Source of the DNA: Yoonia sp034652275
GTDB lineage: Bacteria; Pseudomonadota; Alphaproteobacteria; Rhodobacterales; Rhodobacteraceae
Assembly (NCBI RefSeq): GCF_034652275.1
Contig: NZ_JAXIWG010000004.1
Coordinates: 1-64,000 of the forward strand
Length of the DNA stretch: 64,000 bases
Direction: 5' to 3'
The position numbers were made by a program, and so were the translations under genes. Every line of letters starts with the position of its first letter. Positions within the stretch are counted from its first letter, which is position 1. Below are positions 41,940 through 50,619 of this stretch, piece after piece. Under the pieces are notes generated by a model that was not told the DNA's origin, did not search any database, and saw nothing but the letters and a program-made list of their open reading frames with translations.

Positions 41940-44020
41940 AGTCTTTCCCCTTCCAGCACCCACATCCGTTCCGGAAACGACCACGGAAGTGTGACGCCGT
42001 GATGCATCAGATAGGTGCCGGTCACAACCAGCGCCTCGGACTTGAGCAAGGGTGCGCCACGCGACAGACGCGGGGCGGTGTCGCGGTTGACCAGACTGAC
42101 GCGATAGCGTGCCTTTGGGTCCAGTCCGGTTAGCCGCAAGGGACGCGGCACGATCTGCGTGCTGGTCGCGGCCTTGCCTGCGAACACCACGAAACGGTCC
42201 TTTTCCCGCGCCAGTTGCTGTTCGGCGATCACGGCGGGGTCAGCGCTGTCGAGCCGCAGAATATCGGCGCTGTGCAACCAGTGGCGATGGTGCTTCCACC
42301 AGCTTGTGACCTCGGCCAGCACGGTGGCCTCGTGGTCGGTCAATTCGCGCGGGTCCATCTCGAACCCCATATGGCGCTGGGCGGCGACCCATGCACGGAA
42401 AGAAATATCCAGCGTCCGCCCCGAGGTATGGCAGACGCGCGGCCCGACATGGCTGCCGGTCACCGCCATCGGCAGGAACAGGGCCGCGTCATGCTGGATG
42501 CGCAGCCGTTCCAGCGCATCGTTGCTGTCGGAGAGCCAGACACGCTGCGTGCGCTGCATGATGCCAAAGTCGATCCGCCCGCCGCCCGAGGCGCAGCTTT
42601 CGATCTCGACCAACGGGAAATCCGCGCGCAGCCGGTCCAGCAGCGCATAGGTCCCGCGTGTCTGCGCGGCATCGGGCGACGGCAGGACGCGGTTGTGGTC
42701 CCATTTGATATAGTCGATCGGATGATCGGTCAGGATCGCGGCGATCCGGTCATAGAGATAATCGCGCACCGCAGGCAACGCCATGTTCAGCACCAGTTGT
42801 TGGCGCCCACGGGTCTGGTCTGCACGGCCCAGCACCCAGTCGGGATGGGCGCGATGGGTGTCGCTGTCCTCGTTGATCATCTCGGGTTCGAACCAGAGAC
42901 CGAAGGTCATGCCCAGCCCGTGAACATGGTCGATCAGCGGGTGCAGCCCGTCGGGGTATTTGCGCGTGTCCACTGTCCAGTCGGCAAGGCTGGTCGTGTC
43001 ATCGTCGCGCTTGCCGAACCAGCCGTCGTCGAGCACGAAGCGTTCCGCGCCAAGGGCTGCGGCGCGGGTGGCGATGTCTTTGAGCACAGGCAGTTTATGG
43101 TCAAAATAGACGGCTTCCCAGCAGTTGTAATGCACAGGTCGCGGGGTGTCGGGTTTAGGCCAAGTGACGATCCGGTCGCGCAGGTGGCGCTGGAACGCGA
43201 CGGCGCAGCCGTTCAAGCCGGTATCGGAATAGGTGATGTAAAGCGGCGCCGTGCTGAAATGCGTCCCAGCTTCGGTTTCGGCCCCTGCAGCATGGCCCCA
43301 CTGGATTTGCCGCCGCCCGTCGGCCAGTTCCTCGGCGATCATGCGGTGCCCGCCGGACCAGCCGTAGTGAAAGGCATAAGCCTCGCCTTGGGTATTCGTC
43401 GCGCCGCGGCAAGGGACGATCAGGCCGGGGACATGTTCGTGGCCGCTGCGGCCCGTGCGGCTTTCGCGCAACCGGATGCCGGGCGACCATGGCGTGCGCG
43501 CCAGCTGGAATTCACCACACCAGCGACCGGAAATGTCGATCATCTCCTCGCTGTGCTGCGGGCCGGGCAGCACAGGGGCGGCGAGCCAGTCAAGATGTAC
43601 AGGGTGATCCGCGTCAAGTGTGGTCTGGCAGGTGATCACATGGGTTTCAGGGTCGGATTGAAACGTGCAGGTCAGGTCCAGCCCGTTGTCCGCATCGCGA
43701 AAGGTCAGGCGCAGGTCCGTGTCGGTCAGCACCGCATCCGCAAAGCGGAACATCGGCAGCAGCGGTGTGCCAGTGGCATCGCGCAGGATCAGGCCGGGCT
43801 GGCCCGGAAAGCTGCGGCTCGCCTCGGGACACAGCGACAGGTCGGGGTTTTCATCCAGCATCCCGCCCGTGATGTCGATGGCGTGAGCGGCGTGCAGCGT
43901 GGCAAGGTCTTCGTCCGCGGGCAGGCGGGCGCCCCAATAGACGACCTGCGGCAGGCGGGCATTGATGGCCGCCAGCACAAGCGTCTGGCGCCCAGCGTCG
44001 ATCCGGTAGGTATGGGTCAT
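41936..44020 (-). CDS. Alpha-galactosidase, GH36 family
   Basis: 694 residues, close to typical bacterial GH36 enzymes (700-740). The (beta/alpha)8 core shows D-D-G-W-F, G-L-W-F-E-P-E-M, nucleophile Asp441 in I-K-W-D-H-N-R, C-A-S-G-G-G-R and the presumed acid/base Asp498 in L-S-D-S-N-D. No signal peptide, so it acts on imported alpha-galactosides such as melibiose or galactosylglycerol-type solutes. It lies 7 bases after the permease and overlaps the dehydrogenase start. Confidence 0.92.
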   Translation of the reverse strand: MTHTYRIDAGRQTLVLAAINARLPQVVYWGARLPADEDLATLHAAHAIDITGGMLDENPDLSLCPEASRSFPGQPGLILRDATGTPLLPMFRFADAVLTDTDLRLTFRDADNGLDLTCTFQSDPETHVITCQTTLDADHPVHLDWLAAPVLPGPQHSEEMIDISGRWCGEFQLARTPWSPGIRLRESRTGRSGHEHVPGLIVPCRGATNTQGEAYAFHYGWSGGHRMIAEELADGRRQIQWGHAAGAETEAGTHFSTAPLYITYSDTGLNGCAVAFQRHLRDRIVTWPKPDTPRPVHYNCWEAVYFDHKLPVLKDIATRAAALGAERFVLDDGWFGKRDDDTTSLADWTVDTRKYPDGLHPLIDHVHGLGMTFGLWFEPEMINEDSDTHRAHPDWVLGRADQTRGRQQLVLNMALPAVRDYLYDRIAAILTDHPIDYIKWDHNRVLPSPDAAQTRGTYALLDRLRADFPLVEIESCASGGGRIDFGIMQRTQRVWLSDSNDALERLRIQHDAALFLPMAVTGSHVGPRVCHTSGRTLDISFRAWVAAQRHMGFEMDPRELTDHEATVLAEVTSWWKHHRHWLHSADILRLDSADPAVIAEQQLAREKDRFVVFAGKAATSTQIVPRPLRLTGLDPKARYRVSLVNRDTAPRLSRGAPLLKSEALVVTGTYLMHHGVTLPWSFPERMWVLEGERL

Positions 44021-44027
44021 GGTATTT

Positions 44028-44876
44028 CTACTTTACAGCCCCGAGCGTGAGGCCCGCGATAAAGTGTTTCTGCATCAGGAAGAACATCAGCACCGGCGGC
44101 AGGGCGGCCACGATGGAGCCCGCGCTCATCAGGTGATAGGCGGCGCGGAACTGCGAATTGAAACTGGTGATCCCGGCGGTGACAGGCTGGCTTTCAGGGC
44201 CTTGGGTCAACACGATGGCCCAGAAATAATCGTTCCAGATGAAGGTAAAGACCAGCACGGCCATCGCGGCGATGGCCGGTTTCATCAGCGGCAAAACGAC
44301 ATACCAGAAGATGCGCCATTCGGCGACGCCTTCGACGCGGGCAGCCTCGATCAGGGGAAAGGGCAGGGCGCGGATGAAATTGCGCATGAACAGCGTGGCA
44401 AAGCCGGTCTGGAAGGCGATGTGGAACAGCACAAGGCCGGTCTTGGTGTTGTAAAGCCCGAGGTCCACTGTCAGGTCGCGCACGGGCACCATCAGGATCT
44501 GGAACGGCACGAAATTGCCCGCGATGAACATGAAGAAGATCAAGAGGTTGCCCTTGAACTTGTAGACCCCCAGCGCAAACCCCGTCATGCAGGCCAGTGC
44601 GACGGTGCCGATCACGGTGGGCACCGTAATCAGCACGGAATTGAGCAGATAGCGCGGCATCGCGCTTTCAAAGAACACCCGCCCGTAGTTGGTGAAGCCT
44701 TCAAAAGACGACGGCCAGCCCCAGAAATTGCCGGCGGTGAAATCTGCAGCGGGTCTGATCGAGAACATCATCACGGCGATCAAGGGCAGCAGCCACAGGA
44801 TCAGTGCGACAGGCAGAAAGGCCTGATAACTGATGCGGACCGCGGGGGATGTTTTCTGGACAGGCGTTGGAAACAT
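44028..44876 (-). CDS. Carbohydrate ABC permease, MalG-like
   Basis: 282 residues with six membrane helices and the EAA loop E-A-A-R-V-E-G-V-A-E-W-R-I-F (about 185-198). Family CUT1 inner-membrane subunit. It pairs with the MalF-like permease upstream and the ATPase on the opposite strand at 48247. Confidence 0.92.
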   Translation of the reverse strand: MFPTPVQKTSPAVRISYQAFLPVALILWLLPLIAVMMFSIRPAADFTAGNFWGWPSSFEGFTNYGRVFFESAMPRYLLNSVLITVPTVIGTVALACMTGFALGVYKFKGNLLIFFMFIAGNFVPFQILMVPVRDLTVDLGLYNTKTGLVLFHIAFQTGFATLFMRNFIRALPFPLIEAARVEGVAEWRIFWYVVLPLMKPAIAAMAVLVFTFIWNDYFWAIVLTQGPESQPVTAGITSFNSQFRAAYHLMSAGSIVAALPPVLMFFLMQKHFIAGLTLGAVK

Positions 44877-44890
44877 GTCAGCGCTCCGCC

Positions 44891-44955
44891 GTCCCGGACA
44901 TGATCCGGGACCTGTTGATCGGGGTGAAGGGGAGGTCCCGGGTCAGGCCCGGGAC
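44891..44955. repeat. Two REP-like palindromes between the permease genes
   Basis: GTCCCGGA/TCCGGGAC (44891-44911) and GTCCCGGG/CCCGGGAC (44935-44955). Both are 8-bp stems with 5-base loops, 23 bases apart. The related sequence and tandem arrangement resemble repetitive extragenic palindromes; transcribed in the operon they could slow exonucleases or attenuate. Confidence 0.7.
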
Positions 44956-44972
44956 GGGGTTCAACATAACAG

Positions 44973-45932
44973 TCACGAACGTGCCCCTTTTTCGTCTTTG
45001 TACATCGCCCACAGGAAGTAGGAGATGAAAACCAGCATGATCATGAACAGCACGACCGCGACTGCGGCAGCATAGCCGTATTGCAGCCCGCGTTCGGACA
45101 AGGATTTCTCGAACACGTAGAACGACAGCACGCGCGTGGACCCGAAAGGTCCGCCGCCAGTCATGACCGAGACCAGATCGAAACTGCGCAAGGCACCGAT
45201 GATCGTGACGACAAAGGCGATGAAGGTCGCGGGCTTGAGTTGCGGCAGGATCACATACCACAGCATCTTGCGGCCCTTGGCACCGTCCAGACGCGCGGCC
45301 TCGACCTGTTCGGGGTCAACGGCGTTCAGGCCGGTCAGGTAAAGGATCATGCAATAGGCCGTCTGCGGCCAGAGGCCTGCGGCGATGATGCCATATGTCG
45401 CGGTGGTCGGATTGCCCAGCACACCACCCTGTATTTGAAAGCCGAACCAGCCGGTCATGATCGAGAACAGCCCGCCGTTGGGCAGGTAGAACCACGAAAA
45501 CACAAGGCCGACCACGACCTGGCTGATGACAAAAGGGAAAAAGAAAAGCGACTTGTAGAGCCGGATACCGCGCACGTTTTGGTTAAGGAACAGCGCGATG
45601 AACAGCCCCAGCGGGATCGCCAGCAGGTAAAGCACGAGCCATTTGACGTTGTTCCACAGCGAAATCTGGAAATTGCGGTCGGCGCGTTCACCGTTCAGGC
45701 CGAACAGCTTGTTATAATTCTCGAGCCCGATGTAGGTGCCGTTGGTGTCGATATCGCCCAGCCCGTTCCAGTCGTAAAGCGACATGCCAAAGCTTTGCCA
45801 GATCGGCCAGATCACATAGACCGCGAAAAACGCCATGCCGGGGGCCAGAAACAGCCAAGGCGTGATGGCAATTTCGTTGCGCTTGTACCAGCCGCGCGGG
45901 GACTGGCTGTAGCTGTCAGTGGAAATTGTCAT
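44973..45932 (-). CDS. Carbohydrate ABC permease, MalF-like
   Basis: 319 residues with six membrane helices and the EAA loop V-E-A-A-R-L-D-G-A-K-G-R-K-M-L-W (about 215-230). CUT1 family inner-membrane subunit. A stem-loop lies between it and the binding protein gene, and the REP-like pair follows it. Confidence 0.92.
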   Translation of the reverse strand: MTISTDSYSQSPRGWYKRNEIAITPWLFLAPGMAFFAVYVIWPIWQSFGMSLYDWNGLGDIDTNGTYIGLENYNKLFGLNGERADRNFQISLWNNVKWLVLYLLAIPLGLFIALFLNQNVRGIRLYKSLFFFPFVISQVVVGLVFSWFYLPNGGLFSIMTGWFGFQIQGGVLGNPTTATYGIIAAGLWPQTAYCMILYLTGLNAVDPEQVEAARLDGAKGRKMLWYVILPQLKPATFIAFVVTIIGALRSFDLVSVMTGGGPFGSTRVLSFYVFEKSLSERGLQYGYAAAVAVVLFMIMLVFISYFLWAMYKDEKGARS

Positions 45933-45997
45933 GGGCAGGCCTGTCTGCAGAGGAAAAAGCTGTGCAGGGCGCAGATGAGGCTACGCCCGGCACGAGA

Positions 45998-46021
45998 GGG
46001 GTGCGCATTGCTGCGCACCCC
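45998..46021 (-). terminator. Stem-loop between binding protein and permease genes
   Basis: A perfect 10-bp inverted repeat (GGGGTGCGCA / TGCGCACCCC) with a 4-base loop starts 9 bases after the binding-protein stop. There is no T run. Such structures commonly protect the upstream mRNA or give partial termination, so the binding protein is made in excess over the permeases. Confidence 0.6.
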
Positions 46022-46030
46022 GTGGGAGGA

Positions 46031-47290
46031 TTAGTAAACGTCCTGACGTGTGGCTTCCAGCCGCTCGAGGATGTCGTCGAGGTTGTCGGGGAACACCATG
46101 AACTCCTGGAACCCTTCCATGCCGGCCGCTGCCATTTCGGCAGGTGCGTCACGGTCGAAGAACTGCGCGATCCCGCCCGGCGCACGGTTCGACAACATGT
46201 CGAAACCCTGCTGCAGGAACTTGTCATCATCGACCGAGGACATCGCGTTCACAGGCAGCTGGCCCAGGTTCTGACCGTTGTTGATCAGCGTCTGGTTGTC
46301 GGCCGAGACCACAAAGCGCAGGAATTCGCGTGCGGCTTCCTTGTTCTGGGCACCCGATGGGATGTGGAACGTATCGGTCGGCGCGTCTTCACCACGTGGG
46401 ATACCGGGGGTGATTTCGACGAACTGGTAGAAATCCAGTTGGTCATCGGTCAGGCCCGCTTCACGCAGCGGTGCGACGACGAAGTTGCCCATCAGATAGC
46501 TGGCAGCCTGGCCGTTCACGACGAAAGGCAAGGCTTCCTGCCAGTCAAGCGACTGGTGGTCGTCGATGAAGGCGCCCATGTCGATCAGCGTGCGCCAGTT
46601 GGCGAAAGTCGCGCGGACTTCGTCGCTGGTCCAGCTTTCTTCGCCATTGGTCAGGCGCGCGTGGAAGTCATAGCCGTTGGTGCGCATGTTCAGATAGTCG
46701 AACCAGCCACCGGCCGTCCACAAAAAGCGCGTCCCGATAGCATAGCACTTGATGCCGTTGTCGAGCAGGGTCTGGCAGTTGGCCAGCTCTTCTTCCCAAG
46801 TGCTGGGCTCGGACAGGCCGAACTGTTCAAACAGGTCTTTGCGGTAATAGATGCCCCACTGATAGTAGGTGTAAGGCACGCCATACTGCGCCCCGTCCAC
46901 GGTCAGCGCGCCTTTGGTCGAGGCGAGCTCTTCGCTCATCTGGCCTTCCCAGATGTCGGACACGTCGTCAAACAGACCGGCCTCGACATAAGGCAGCATC
47001 CGGTTGGCGGCATACCAGTTGGCGACATCCGGCGGGTTCGCGCTCAGGAAGTTGCGAATCTGGGTTTTATAGGCTTCGCGGTCGATGATCGTGACCTGCA
47101 CGTCCAGCTCCGGGTGCATCTCGCCAAAGCGGGCTGCCATGTCTTCCATCACCGCGCGCGGTGCCGGGTCGGACATGTCCGAGAAAATGCTCAAAGTGCC
47201 GGTCAGCGATTGTGCATTGGCCTGCATCGCAGATGCCGCAATGCCCGCTGCAACGAACGCCGCGAACGACGTTTTCAAAATGGAACGCAT
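46031..47290 (-). CDS. Carbohydrate ABC substrate-binding protein
   Basis: 419 residues with a signal peptide (cut near N-A-Q, about residue 27) and the SBP_bac_1 fold (A-A-R-F-G-E-M-H-P-E-L-D-V-Q, P-D-V-A-N-W-Y-A, G-V-P-Y-T-Y-Y-Q-W-G-I-Y-Y-R-K-D). ATG at 47290 has GGAGGATATA. First gene of the galactoside operon; it binds the sugar in the periplasm. Ligand is inferred to be a galactoside from the catabolic genes. Confidence 0.92.
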   Translation of the reverse strand: MRSILKTSFAAFVAAGIAASAMQANAQSLTGTLSIFSDMSDPAPRAVMEDMAARFGEMHPELDVQVTIIDREAYKTQIRNFLSANPPDVANWYAANRMLPYVEAGLFDDVSDIWEGQMSEELASTKGALTVDGAQYGVPYTYYQWGIYYRKDLFEQFGLSEPSTWEEELANCQTLLDNGIKCYAIGTRFLWTAGGWFDYLNMRTNGYDFHARLTNGEESWTSDEVRATFANWRTLIDMGAFIDDHQSLDWQEALPFVVNGQAASYLMGNFVVAPLREAGLTDDQLDFYQFVEITPGIPRGEDAPTDTFHIPSGAQNKEAAREFLRFVVSADNQTLINNGQNLGQLPVNAMSSVDDDKFLQQGFDMLSNRAPGGIAQFFDRDAPAEMAAAGMEGFQEFMVFPDNLDDILERLEATRQDVY

Positions 47291-47325
47291 TATATCCTCC
47301 CTAGGTGCTTCCATGGTCCACCTTG

Positions 47326-47342
47326 GTTTCATTATGTGAAAC
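47326..47342. promoter_or_regulatory. Candidate operator for the IclR-type regulator
   Basis: Perfect inverted repeat GTTTCA-N5-TGAAAC in the intergenic region between the divergent binding-protein and regulator genes, 36 bases upstream of the binding-protein ATG. The GTTTCA/TGAAAC arms resemble sites used by several IclR-family regulators. Assignment is by position and symmetry. Confidence 0.5.
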
Positions 47343-47448
47343 TAGGTTTTGCATATTGATACTTAATCGCAAAGCCGCTAGCCTTGTCAACAGCCATGAC
47401 GCGCCTGCAACAATCCGCAGGCCGCATGGCGGGAGCGAGGGAGAGCAG

Positions 47449-48243
47449 ATGACAAGCGACGGGACGGTCGGCAAGGCACTGGAGGTGCTGGATCAGGTGG
47501 CGGCTTACGGTCGGCCTGTGCGTTTCAGCGAAGTGCTGGCGGCGTCGTCCTTTCCCAAGCCCACGCTTTACCGCTTTTTGCAGACCCTCACGAACCAGCG
47601 GATGCTGGCCTATGATCCCGACCGGCAGACCTATTCGCCCGGCGTGCGACTGGTGCGGCTGGCCCATGCGGCGTGGGAACAATCCACGCTTGCCCCCATC
47701 GCGCGGCCCCATGTCGACGCGTTGAGTGCCGCTGTCGGCGAAACCGTGCATCTGGCCCAGCTTGACCATGCGCAGGTGCTTTATATCGACAAGCGCAACG
47801 CCAACAATCCGGTGCAGATGTTCAGTCAGGCCGGCAAGGTTGGCCCTGCCTATTGCACAGGTGTGGGCAAGGTGATGCTGGCGTTTTCCGACCCCGCAAC
47901 CATCGACGCGGTGATCGAACAGCAAAGTTTCCACCGATTCACCGCCGCCACGCTGACAACGCCTACCGCGCTGCGCACTGAACTGTCCGATATCCGCGCC
48001 AATGGTTACGGCTTTGACCGCGAAGAACATGAACCCGGAATCATCTGTGTCGCCATGCCGATCCTGTCGGATGGCGGGCGCGTGCTAGGGGCATTGTCGG
48101 TGACCAGCACGACCAGCCGGACCAATCTGGCCGGTCTCGAATCCTATGTGCCGATCCTGCAGGATACGGCCAGCAAAATCGCAAGGGACGCCCAAAGCTG
48201 GAGCTTTCCCGATCATGACGCAAAAGAACAAACGGGGAGATAG
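47449..48243 (+). CDS. IclR-family transcriptional regulator of the galactoside locus
   Basis: 264 residues from the ATG at 47449 (GAGGGAGAG upstream). An N-terminal winged helix-turn-helix (V-G-K-A-L-E-V-L-D, P-K-P-T-L-Y-R-F-L-Q-T-L) and an effector domain (G-E-T-V-H-L-A-Q-L, A-Y-C-T-G-V-G-K-V-M-L-A, D-R-E-E-H-E-P-G-I-I-C-V-A-M-P-I). It is divergent from the transporter operon and upstream of the ATPase. It probably responds to galactose or a pathway acid. Confidence 0.9.
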   Translation: MTSDGTVGKALEVLDQVAAYGRPVRFSEVLAASSFPKPTLYRFLQTLTNQRMLAYDPDRQTYSPGVRLVRLAHAAWEQSTLAPIARPHVDALSAAVGETVHLAQLDHAQVLYIDKRNANNPVQMFSQAGKVGPAYCTGVGKVMLAFSDPATIDAVIEQQSFHRFTAATLTTPTALRTELSDIRANGYGFDREEHEPGIICVAMPILSDGGRVLGALSVTSTTSRTNLAGLESYVPILQDTASKIARDAQSWSFPDHDAKEQTGR

Positions 48244-48246
48244 GCG

Positions 48247-49308
48247 ATGTCGGGTGTCACGCTGAAGAATGTGGTCAAACGCTACGGCGATGTGCAGGTC
48301 ATCCACGGGATTGATCTGGCCATCGGCGACGGGGAATTCTGCGTTTTCGTCGGGCCTTCGGGCTGCGGCAAATCCACCTTGCTGCGTATGGTTGCGGGGC
48401 TCGAGGAAACCACCGACGGTGCTGTCGTCATCGGCAACCGCGATGTGACCCGGCTCGACCCGTCACAGCGCGGGGTGGCGATGGTGTTCCAGACCTACGC
48501 CCTTTACCCGCATATGACCGTGCGCGAGAATATGGGCTTTGGTCTCAAGATGAACGGCCACCCCAAGGCCGTCATCACCGAAAAAGTGGCCGAGGCGACG
48601 CGGATCCTGAAACTCGAACCTTATCTTGACCGCAAACCCGCCGCCCTGTCCGGCGGTCAGCGCCAGCGCGTATCTATCGGCCGCGCCATCGTGCGCGGAC
48701 CCGAGGTGTTCTTGTTCGACGAACCCTTGTCCAACCTCGACGCCGAATTGCGCGTGGAAATGCGCGTCGAGATCGCCCGCCTGCACCGCGAGATCGGGGC
48801 GACGATGATCTACGTCACCCATGATCAGGTCGAGGCGATGACGCTGGCCGACAAGATCGTCGTGCTGCGCGCGGGCCGGATCGAACAGGTCGGCGCACCG
48901 ATGGACCTCTACCGTGACCCTGACAACAAATTCGTGGCGGGTTTCATCGGCTCACCCGCGATGAACTTTCTGGGCGGGACGGCCAAGGATGGCACAGTCA
49001 CCGTGCCGGGTATGAAAGCCGATTTCGCAGGTGTGATCCCCGCCTCCTATAGCGGGGCCGTCACTGTGGGCATGCGCGCCGAACATCTGGCCGTCGATCC
49101 CGCAGGCGACACCCATACCGTCGATTTGACCGAAAGCCTGGGTGGCGTATCCTTCGTTTACCTCACCTCCGACACCGGCGAACGCATCGTGATCGAGGAA
49201 CGCGGCGATGAGCGGTCGGTCGAGGGCGCGCGCGTGGGTGTGACCATCGACAAATCCCGCCTTTACCTGTTTGATGCGCAAACCGAGGTCCGCATCCGCA
49301 ACGGATGA
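48247..49308 (+). CDS. Sugar ABC transporter ATPase, UgpC/MalK-like
   Basis: 353 residues. Walker A G-P-S-G-C-G-K-S-T, Q-loop F-Q-T-Y-A-L-Y-P-H-M-T, signature L-S-G-G-Q-R-Q-R-V, Walker B V-F-L-F-D-E-P-L-S-N-L-D, switch V-T-H-D-Q-V-E-A-M-T-L, and a C-terminal TOBE-like regulatory domain. It starts 3 bases after the IclR gene and is presumably the energy subunit for the divergent permeases; UgpC-like ATPases can also be shared between importers. Confidence 0.92.
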   Translation: MSGVTLKNVVKRYGDVQVIHGIDLAIGDGEFCVFVGPSGCGKSTLLRMVAGLEETTDGAVVIGNRDVTRLDPSQRGVAMVFQTYALYPHMTVRENMGFGLKMNGHPKAVITEKVAEATRILKLEPYLDRKPAALSGGQRQRVSIGRAIVRGPEVFLFDEPLSNLDAELRVEMRVEIARLHREIGATMIYVTHDQVEAMTLADKIVVLRAGRIEQVGAPMDLYRDPDNKFVAGFIGSPAMNFLGGTAKDGTVTVPGMKADFAGVIPASYSGAVTVGMRAEHLAVDPAGDTHTVDLTESLGGVSFVYLTSDTGERIVIEERGDERSVEGARVGVTIDKSRLYLFDAQTEVRIRNG

Positions 49309-49339
49309 TCTTCAGGGTCCGGTTTGCAGGAGAAGACCC

Positions 49340-50551
49340 GTGGAACTGACCGCCGCCCTGATCACCCAGACCTATGCGGCGATTGCCCCCGCGACCATCC
49401 GCACGCCCACGATCCGCGCGACGCGGTTGTCGCATATCCTCGGGATTGATCTCTATCTCAAACTGGAAAACCTCCAGCATACCAATGCGTTCAAGGCGCG
49501 CGGCGCGCTGGCGAAACTGCTGACGCTCGATGCGGATGCGCGCAAGGCGGGCGTCATCGCCTGCAGCGCGGGCAACCATGCGCAGGGTGTGGCCTATCAC
49601 GCGACACGGCTGGGCATTCCGTCCACCATCGTGATGCCGGAAGGCACGCCCTTCAACAAGGTCCAGCGCACTGCCGATCTGGGGGCCGAAGTCGTGATCC
49701 ACGGCACAGGTTTTGACGGCAGCGTGCAGTTCACGCTGGATCTGGCCGCGCAAAAGGGGCTGACCTTTATCCATCCGTTCGATGATCCGGTGGTCGCGGC
49801 CGGGCAGGGCACCGTGGCGCTGGAAATGCTCGAACAGGTGCCCGATCTCGATTGCATCGTCGTCCCCGTGGGCGGCGGCGGGCTTATCGCGGGCATGGCG
49901 GTGGCGGCGAAATCGGTCAAGCCCGCCATCACGATCATCGGCGCTCAGGCGCATCTGTTCGATGCCGCCAAAGCCCAGATCGAAGGGTTCGCACCGCATT
50001 TCGCTGGCGCCACGCTGGCCGAAGGCATCGCCGTGCGCCAGCCTGCGCCCGCCAATATCGCGATCATGCAGACCCATGTGGACCGGATCGACAGCGCCAG
50101 CGAAAGCGAGATCGAAAGCGCGGTTTTCGACCTGCTCAGCCACGAAAAACTTGTCGCCGAAGGTGCCGCCGGTGCGGGACTTGCGGTCATCAAGGCCAAT
50201 CTGGCGCGGTTCAAAGGGCAAAAGGTCGGCCTTGTGATCTGCGGCGGCAATATCGATTCGCGCCTGCTCTCGACGCTGATCCTGCGCGGGCTGATGCGCG
50301 ACGGGCGGATCACGCGGCTCGTGTTCGAAATCGACGACCGCCCCGGCCAGCTTGCCATGATCTCGCGCATCATCGGGGATGCAGGCGCCAATGTGATCGA
50401 GGTCATCCACCAGCGGATGATGCAAAGCGTGTCGCTGAAAAAAGCCGAGTTGGAAATCGTGATCGAGGCCCGCGACCAGCGCCATGTCGATGACATCACC
50501 GGCCTCTTGCGCGACGCGGGCCTGTCCGTGCGTACGGCACAGGACCTCTAA
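49340..50551 (+). CDS. Threonine ammonia-lyase (dehydratase) with ACT domain
   Basis: 403 residues from a GTG at 49340 with AGGAG upstream. PLP fold type II: Schiff-base Lys in H-T-N-A-F-K-A-R-G-A, S-A-G-N-H-A-Q-G-V-A and the glycine loop V-G-G-G-G-L-I-A-G. C-terminal ACT-like domain from about 330 (V-F-E-I-D-D-R-P-G-Q-L). It deaminates threonine to 2-oxobutanoate. The short catabolic-type architecture with one ACT domain differs from the two-ACT IlvA of E. coli. Confidence 0.9.
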   Translation: MELTAALITQTYAAIAPATIRTPTIRATRLSHILGIDLYLKLENLQHTNAFKARGALAKLLTLDADARKAGVIACSAGNHAQGVAYHATRLGIPSTIVMPEGTPFNKVQRTADLGAEVVIHGTGFDGSVQFTLDLAAQKGLTFIHPFDDPVVAAGQGTVALEMLEQVPDLDCIVVPVGGGGLIAGMAVAAKSVKPAITIIGAQAHLFDAAKAQIEGFAPHFAGATLAEGIAVRQPAPANIAIMQTHVDRIDSASESEIESAVFDLLSHEKLVAEGAAGAGLAVIKANLARFKGQKVGLVICGGNIDSRLLSTLILRGLMRDGRITRLVFEIDDRPGQLAMISRIIGDAGANVIEVIHQRMMQSVSLKKAELEIVIEARDQRHVDDITGLLRDAGLSVRTAQDL

Positions 50552-50582
50552 CCGCATCGTTCGAGCATAAATATCCCGGGGG

Positions 50583-50619
50583 GCCCCGGACCCTTGTCCG
50601 GGGCGGGGGCAGCGCCCCC
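50583..50619. terminator. Double hairpin between convergent dehydratase and soeC genes
   Basis: GCCCCGGAC/GTCCGGGGC (9-bp stem, 4-base loop, 50583-50604) is followed immediately by GGGGGC/GCCCCC (6-bp stem, 3-base loop, 50605-50619). Position between converging stops suggests a bidirectional terminator. The adjoining AAATATCCCG (50569-50578) also occurs, inverted, in the soe intergenic repeat. Confidence 0.6.
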
